DNA of 36,807 nucleotides from Isosphaeraceae bacterium (GTDB taxonomy: Bacteria > Planctomycetota > Planctomycetia > Isosphaerales > Isosphaeraceae). The notes under the pieces are model-generated. The model had not been told where the DNA came from. It saw nothing but the letters and a program-made list of their open reading frames with translations, and did not search any database. How positions within the stretch are numbered: position 1 is the stretch's first letter; each line of letters opens with the position of its first letter. Shown here in pieces: positions 33,205 through 36,807 of the stretch. Where the stretch lies: NCBI GenBank assembly GCA_021324445.1, contig JAJPJC010000531.1:1-36807 (forward strand). Direction: 5' to 3'. The translations under genes were made by a program, and so were the position numbers.

Positions 33205-33618
33205 TTGGAAGACAGCTTCGACGATACTCCAGTTTCGGCGAGCGCGTCAAGGATCCGGTCACCCCGGATCGACGCGACGCGATTGTCACTGCGTCAGCGG
33301 CGAGTGGCTGGCGAGCCCGGACGAAACCCGGTCTGGACTCCCCTGCCCAGCGCACACCTGAGCGTGTCAGAACCGAGCGACGATCCCGATTACGCGGCGC
33401 TGCGCGCCACCCTCCTGTCCCTGGCGCGCGAGGGATCTCGCCTCCTGGGCCCGAACCCCCAGGACCACGCCGCGACCGACCCCCGTGCCGCCCGGGGATT
33501 GCTGCAGCGGATTGACCAGTTCGAGGAGCAGGTCGACCGTCAGGGGATGGAGCCGGTCCGGCGATGGGTCCACGCGCTGAAGTGCCGGGTCCACAAGCAG
33601 GCCGCCGCGGACCTGTAA
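33205..33618 (+). CDS. Small helical protein of unknown function (137 aa)
   Basis: I do not recognise this protein. The start proposed is a TTG at 33205 with GGAGG 6 nt upstream (33194-33198). The N-terminal 55 residues are polar and look disordered. Residues 55-137 are helical: DYAALRATLLSLAREGSRLL, AARGLLQRIDQFEEQV, MEPVRRWVHALKCRVHKQA. A GTG at 33364 giving only the 84-residue helical part is the alternative. A strong hairpin follows the stop. Confidence 0.5.
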   Translation: MEDSFDDTPVSASASRIRSPRIDATRLSLRQRRVAGEPGRNPVWTPLPSAHLSVSEPSDDPDYAALRATLLSLAREGSRLLGPNPQDHAATDPRAARGLLQRIDQFEEQVDRQGMEPVRRWVHALKCRVHKQAAADL

Positions 33619-33626
33619 GGATCTCC

Positions 33627-33663
33627 GGTGGGCGGAGCCGGGCCGCGCCCGGCCCGACCCACC
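33627..33663 (+). terminator. GC-rich hairpin after the small gene
   Basis: A 17-bp stem (33627-33643 against 33647-33663) with 3 mismatches and a 3-nt loop starts 8 bp after the stop at 33618. The T-run that follows is missing, so it is a terminator-like structure, not a proven intrinsic terminator. It may also stop antisense transcription from mdh, which ends at 33864. Confidence 0.45.
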
Positions 33664-33863
33664 TCAGAGATCACTCGGATCGGCGCCTGCTTGTCGCCCT
33701 CTTTGCTGGGCGGATCATCGGGAGCCTGGAGGATGCTCCGACTCGTCCTCGCGGTCGGTCCATCCCTTTCTCTGCTGGCAGGCGCGGCTTCCAATCTCCG
33801 TTTTCTCGGTTTTCTGGACGAGGGACGACCCGGACGGCGTGAGCCCCGAGTCGATCGGGCGTC

Positions 33864-34862
33864 TCAGATTCCCTTCAGGATCTCGGGGAGGATCGACGCC
33901 TCGTGCTGAAGCTCGGCGACATTGACTGCGATCTGCCGCCGCGCGGGCTCGTCGAGGTACTGGTTTTGCGCGATCGTCCAGGTCTGGCCGTCGGCCGTCA
34001 CCAGGGGGAAGCCGAAGACCAGGCCGCGCGGGACCTCGTAGCTGCCGTCGGAGACCACCGCCGCGGCGATCCGGTGCCCGAAGGCCGTCGGGGTCACGAT
34101 CGATCGAATCGTGGTCAGGATCGCCTGGGCGATCGAGCCCGCCGGCATGGTGCCCCGCAGCTCGAAGATCTCCCAGGCCCGGTTGGCCACCGTCGGCACC
34201 AGGTGGTTCTTGACCCAGTCGGGATCGCCGATCACCTCCAGGGCCGGCCGATCGCCGATCCGCGCCGCGTGCAGGTCGATCAAGGCACTCTCGCTGTTGT
34301 TCCCCCAGATGACAATCCGCGAGACCTCCGAAGCCGGCACCCCGGCCTTCTCCGCAATCAGCCCCGTGGCCCGCATCCGGATCACCTGGTTCAGGGCAAA
34401 CCAATGCTCCGGAGGCACGTCCTGAGCCTTGGACCTGGCAACCATGCAATTGGTGTTGCTGGGCGTGGTCACCACCAGGATCCGCGCCATCGGCGCCACC
34501 TGGTTGATGGCCCGGCCATGCTCCACCATGATCGGCGCGTTCTCGCGCAGCAGTTCCAGACGATTGTTCAGGCCCGGGCGGATGGGCTTGCCGCCGAGCA
34601 GGATGATCCAGTCGGCACCCGCGAAGGCGACTCGGGGATCGACACTGCTGTGCAACTCGGCCAGCAAGGGAAAGGCGCAGTCTTTCAACTCCAGCTCGCA
34701 GGCCCGGAGCTGATGCTCCACCTCGGGCAACTCCAGCAGGTGCAGCGCCACGGGTTGGTCGCGGCCGAAGAGGCCGCCCGCAGCGATCCGGAACACCAGC
34801 GAATAGGCGATCCGCCCGGCCGCGCCGGAGACCGCCACGCGAATCGGTTGACTGCTCGCCAT
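33864..34862 (-). CDS. Malate dehydrogenase homologue with substituted catalytic residues
   Basis: A 332-residue member of the type 2 (cytosolic-like) malate dehydrogenase family. The nucleotide fold is intact: AVSGAAGRIAYSLVFRIAAG, LHLLELPE, DCAFPLL, and VVTTPSNTNCM. Active-site positions differ. The 'LDHNRA' box reads VIRMRA (Ile161 for Asp). The 'WGNHS' box reads WGNNS (Asn189 for the catalytic His). The substrate loop reads GGKPIRPGLNNRLELL in place of ARPRGPGMERKDLL. It may be inactive, use another substrate, or bind nucleotide only. GAGGA lies 4 nt before the ATG. I give no gene symbol for this reason. Confidence 0.85.
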   Translation of the reverse strand: MASSQPIRVAVSGAAGRIAYSLVFRIAAGGLFGRDQPVALHLLELPEVEHQLRACELELKDCAFPLLAELHSSVDPRVAFAGADWIILLGGKPIRPGLNNRLELLRENAPIMVEHGRAINQVAPMARILVVTTPSNTNCMVARSKAQDVPPEHWFALNQVIRMRATGLIAEKAGVPASEVSRIVIWGNNSESALIDLHAARIGDRPALEVIGDPDWVKNHLVPTVANRAWEIFELRGTMPAGSIAQAILTTIRSIVTPTAFGHRIAAAVVSDGSYEVPRGLVFGFPLVTADGQTWTIAQNQYLDEPARRQIAVNVAELQHEASILPEILKGI

Positions 34863-34959
34863 CAGGTCCTCATACGCTGAGATCGGGAAGGGGGGTCACG
34901 CACAACGGAATCAGTCCCCGGAACGGGGAAGGTGAGGACCAGCGGCCCCGGCTGGCCGA

Positions 34960-34974
34960 GGGCGGCTGCCCCAC
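34960..34974. repeat. Single copy of the 15-bp GC-rich word
   Basis: GGGCGGCTGCCCCAC, the same word as at 6961-6975 and 25312-25326, lies in the gap between divergent mdh homologue and gpsA. The flank GGCTGGCC also matches the copy at 6941. Confidence 0.6.
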
Positions 34975-35057
34975 CTGCCCGATCGCGAGGTCCCAGTTAG
35001 TCCATCATAACCCGCCGGCCACCTCAAAGTGAGCGAGACCACCCTTCCAGCTGGGCT

Positions 35058-35063
35058 TATAAT
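35058..35063 (+). promoter_or_regulatory. Candidate -10 box for gpsA
   Basis: A perfect TATAAT lies 36 bp before the gpsA ATG. No good -35 box is at 16-18 bp, so this is a -10 element only. On the other strand TATGAT (35004-35009) could serve the divergent mdh homologue. Confidence 0.4.
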
Positions 35064-35099
35064 GGATGGGCTTGTGGGCTTGGCAACGGCGAGGGCCGC

Positions 35100-36101
35100 A
35101 TGAGACGAGTGGCGATCCTGGGCGCGGGGGGGATGGGGACGGCCCTGGCGGTCTTGCTGGCCCGGTCGGCGGCCGAGGTCCGGCTCTGGTCGCGGGATCG
35201 CGCGCACGCCCGCCGGTTCGCCCAGACGCGCATCAACGAGCGGCACCTGCCGGGGGTCGCGGTCCCGGATTCGGTCGCGATTACCTCCGAGGCCGCCGTG
35301 GCCTTGGCCGGAGCGGACCTCCTGGTGGCGGCGATTCCGACCGCGTACCTCCGCGCCACGCTCGAACGCCTCGCGGCGGAGGTGCCCGTGCCCGGGTCGA
35401 TCCCGGTCCTGAGCGTGGTCAAGGGGATCGAGTGGGGCACCTTCGCGCGACCCAGCCAGATCATCGAGCAGGCGCTGGGGCCGCGCCCGGTCGCCGTCCT
35501 CAGCGGACCCAGCCACGCCGAGGAGATGGCGCGCGGGCTGCCGGCCTCGGTCGTCGTCTCCGGCAGCGCCGCCGCCTGGAACGATCGCATCCGCGATGGG
35601 CTCAGCCACGAGACGTTTCGCGTGTACACCAGCACCGATGCCCTGGGCGTGGAGCTGGCCGGCGCGCTGAAGAATATCCTGGGGATCGCGGCCGGGATTT
35701 GCGACGGCCTGGCCCTGGGTGATAATGCCAAGGCCGCTCTCTTGACGCGCGGCCTGGTGGAAATCGCCCGGCTGGGGGTCAACCTGGGGGCCCGGCTCGA
35801 GACGTTCTACGGCCTGGCCGGCGTGGGCGACGTGGTCACGACCTGCTATAGCCGCTATGGTCGCAATCGGGCCGTCGGCGAGCAGATCGGCCAGGGTGCG
35901 ACCCTCGACCAGGTGCTCGCCGGCATGGTCAACGTCGCCGAGGGCGTGCCGACGACCCGCAGCGTCCACGCCCTGGCCCGCGATCGGGGCGTGGAGATGC
36001 CGATCACGGCGGAGCTCTACCGGATCCTGTTTGAGGGCAAGGCCCCTCGGGCCGCCGTGGTTGACTTGATGGTTCGGCTGCCCAAGCAAGAAGGGGAATA
36101 G
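35100..36101 (+). CDS. gpsA: NAD(P)-dependent glycerol-3-phosphate dehydrogenase GpsA
   Basis: Makes sn-glycerol 3-phosphate from dihydroxyacetone phosphate for phospholipid synthesis. The 333-residue protein starts RRVAILGAGGMGTALAVLL, the NAD-binding motif. SVVKGIEWGTFARPSQII and LSGPSHAEEMARGLPASVV follow. The substrate-binding and catalytic region is LKNILGIAAGICDGLALGDN, with the conserved Lys and NAKAAL. The C-terminal helical domain is complete (VAEGVPTTRSVHALA). GAGGG is 5 nt before the ATG. The DUF1802 gene starts 4 bp after its stop, so the two are probably co-transcribed. Confidence 0.97.
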   Translation: MRRVAILGAGGMGTALAVLLARSAAEVRLWSRDRAHARRFAQTRINERHLPGVAVPDSVAITSEAAVALAGADLLVAAIPTAYLRATLERLAAEVPVPGSIPVLSVVKGIEWGTFARPSQIIEQALGPRPVAVLSGPSHAEEMARGLPASVVVSGSAAAWNDRIRDGLSHETFRVYTSTDALGVELAGALKNILGIAAGICDGLALGDNAKAALLTRGLVEIARLGVNLGARLETFYGLAGVGDVVTTCYSRYGRNRAVGEQIGQGATLDQVLAGMVNVAEGVPTTRSVHALARDRGVEMPITAELYRILFEGKAPRAAVVDLMVRLPKQEGE

Positions 36102-36105
36102 CCCG

Positions 36106-36702
36106 GTGCAACCGCCGCCCGTCGCCGTCGCATCGTGTGCCGTCGCCTTCAAGGAGTGGGCGGGCGTCTGCGACGCCCTGCTCGCGGGGCGGCAATCGAT
36201 CCTCCTCCGCAAGGGAGGGATCCGCGAAGGACCCGGACCGGGCGCCTTCGTCCCCGAACATGCCGAGTTCTGGCTCTATCCCACCGCGGTCCACCAGGCT
36301 CAACAGGGCCTGCGCCACCCCGTCGAGCCGGCGGCGCCGCCGCCGGCCGGTCCCGGCGGATCCTTGGCGATCCGCGCCCTGGCTCGCGTCGAGCTGATCG
36401 GGTTCATTCGAGACGAGGCGGCGCTGTCGGCGCTGGAGGCGTTCCACGTCCTCACCCCGGAGACGATCCACACGCGGTTCCATTACCGGCGGCCGGGCCT
36501 CTGGGTCCTGGGCACCCGCATCTGGCGGCGCGAGCCGCCCTGGACGATCCTGGCGACTGCCGAGCACGCAGGGTGCAAGACCTGGGTCCAGCTCGAAGAG
36601 GCCCTCCCCACCGCGGGACTGGTCCCCGTGCTGGACGACGACGCCTGGACCGGGTACCTGAGACGCCTGCGCTCGGTCCTCGCGCCATCCTTCAGTCTCT
36701 AA
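36106..36702 (+). CDS. DUF1802 family protein
   Basis: A 198-residue soluble protein. It has the pattern KEWAGVCDALLAGRQSILL, RKGGIREG, EHAEFWLYPTAVHQAQQGL near the N-terminus, then HVLTPETIHTRFHYRRPGLW, all as in DUF1802. The function is unknown. The start is a GTG at 36106, 4 bp after the gpsA stop, with AAGGGGA upstream. A Pro/Ala-rich insert lies at about 75-85. Confidence 0.85.
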   Translation: MQPPPVAVASCAVAFKEWAGVCDALLAGRQSILLRKGGIREGPGPGAFVPEHAEFWLYPTAVHQAQQGLRHPVEPAAPPPAGPGGSLAIRALARVELIGFIRDEAALSALEAFHVLTPETIHTRFHYRRPGLWVLGTRIWRREPPWTILATAEHAGCKTWVQLEEALPTAGLVPVLDDDAWTGYLRRLRSVLAPSFSL

Positions 36703-36718
36703 CTGGAGTTTTGCAAAT

Positions 36719-36807
36719 TCAGGTTAATCCCAGATGAGCCAGGATTTCCTCATGAGGACGCTCCCACTTGGTAGCTTGCTCGATCGCCCAGGACAGTGTG
36801 GTGCGCA
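36719..36807 (-). CDS. 3' end of an unknown gene (partial)
   Basis: The minus strand from the window edge codes for 28 residues ending in a TGA at 36719: RTTLSWAIEQATKWERPHEE then ILAHLGLT. The reading is ungapped and helical with normal codon use, so it is probably the C-terminus of a gene that lies mostly beyond the window. The family cannot be told. It converges with the DUF1802 gene, whose stop is 16 bp away. Confidence 0.4.
   Translation of the reverse strand, partial: RTTLSWAIEQATKWERPHEEILAHLGLT

Noticed and set aside
32626..33618. 330-codon open frame read as one protein
   Set aside because: The first 190 residues are Ser/Arg/Gly/Pro-rich with no domain, and a strong GGAGG-TTG start at 33205 marks a more credible beginning.

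Overview
The window is GC-rich (roughly two-thirds G+C by eye) and reads as chromosomal DNA of a planctomycete, probably of the Isosphaeraceae/Gemmatales side. The best markers are a DUF1559 prepilin-like protein (17251-18387, N-terminal FTLIELLVVIAIIAVL and a C-terminal HPGGINTLFGDGSVHF box), a REC-PP2C regulator, many HEAT/TPR/Tudor-like orphan proteins and long noncoding stretches between genes. The lineage is inferred from these families; no rRNA or tRNA gene was seen.

Layout. 1-3711: a minus-strand run of an HtrA-type protease, a CPBP membrane protease and a secreted protein of unknown function. 4192-7510: a small TPR protein, an iron-dependent alcohol dehydrogenase, a ferrochelatase with Fe-S cysteines, and a convergent membrane-anchored Tudor-like protein. 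7774-17163: a nine-kilobase same-strand chemosensory locus (REC-PP2C phosphatase, STAS protein, CheY-like regulator, CheA, MCP, CheW, CheR, CheB). 17251-22549, minus strand: DUF1559 protein, a fused FAD/Fe-S glycolate/D-lactate oxidase, and a vapBC toxin-antitoxin pair. 22789-25214: two small membrane proteins with near-duplicate leaders, then a convergent radical SAM protein that looks like the hopanoid C-3 methylase HpnR. 25700-31170: miaB, a SUKH-like protein with a C-terminal helix-turn-helix, and glnE. 31287-36807: a HEAT-repeat protein, a small unknown protein, a malate-dehydrogenase homologue lacking its catalytic Asp and His, gpsA, a DUF1802 protein and the 3' end of an unknown gene.

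How the genes work together. The clearest system is the chemosensory locus. A transmembrane MCP, CheW and CheA form the signalling array, CheR and CheB adapt it, and the outputs are a stand-alone CheY and a receiver-coupled PP2C phosphatase next to a STAS protein. No flagellar or pilus gene is adjacent, so the output may be partner switching or gene expression rather than motility (inference). 

The noncoding DNA is unusual. Four different families of hairpins, each built from tandem 7-bp words, sit between genes (151-199, three copies of a 123-138 bp element at 2075, 4518 and 9421, 10049-10118, and 17168-17242). A 15-bp GC-rich word recurs at five places, once inside the coding end of the ferrochelatase gene.
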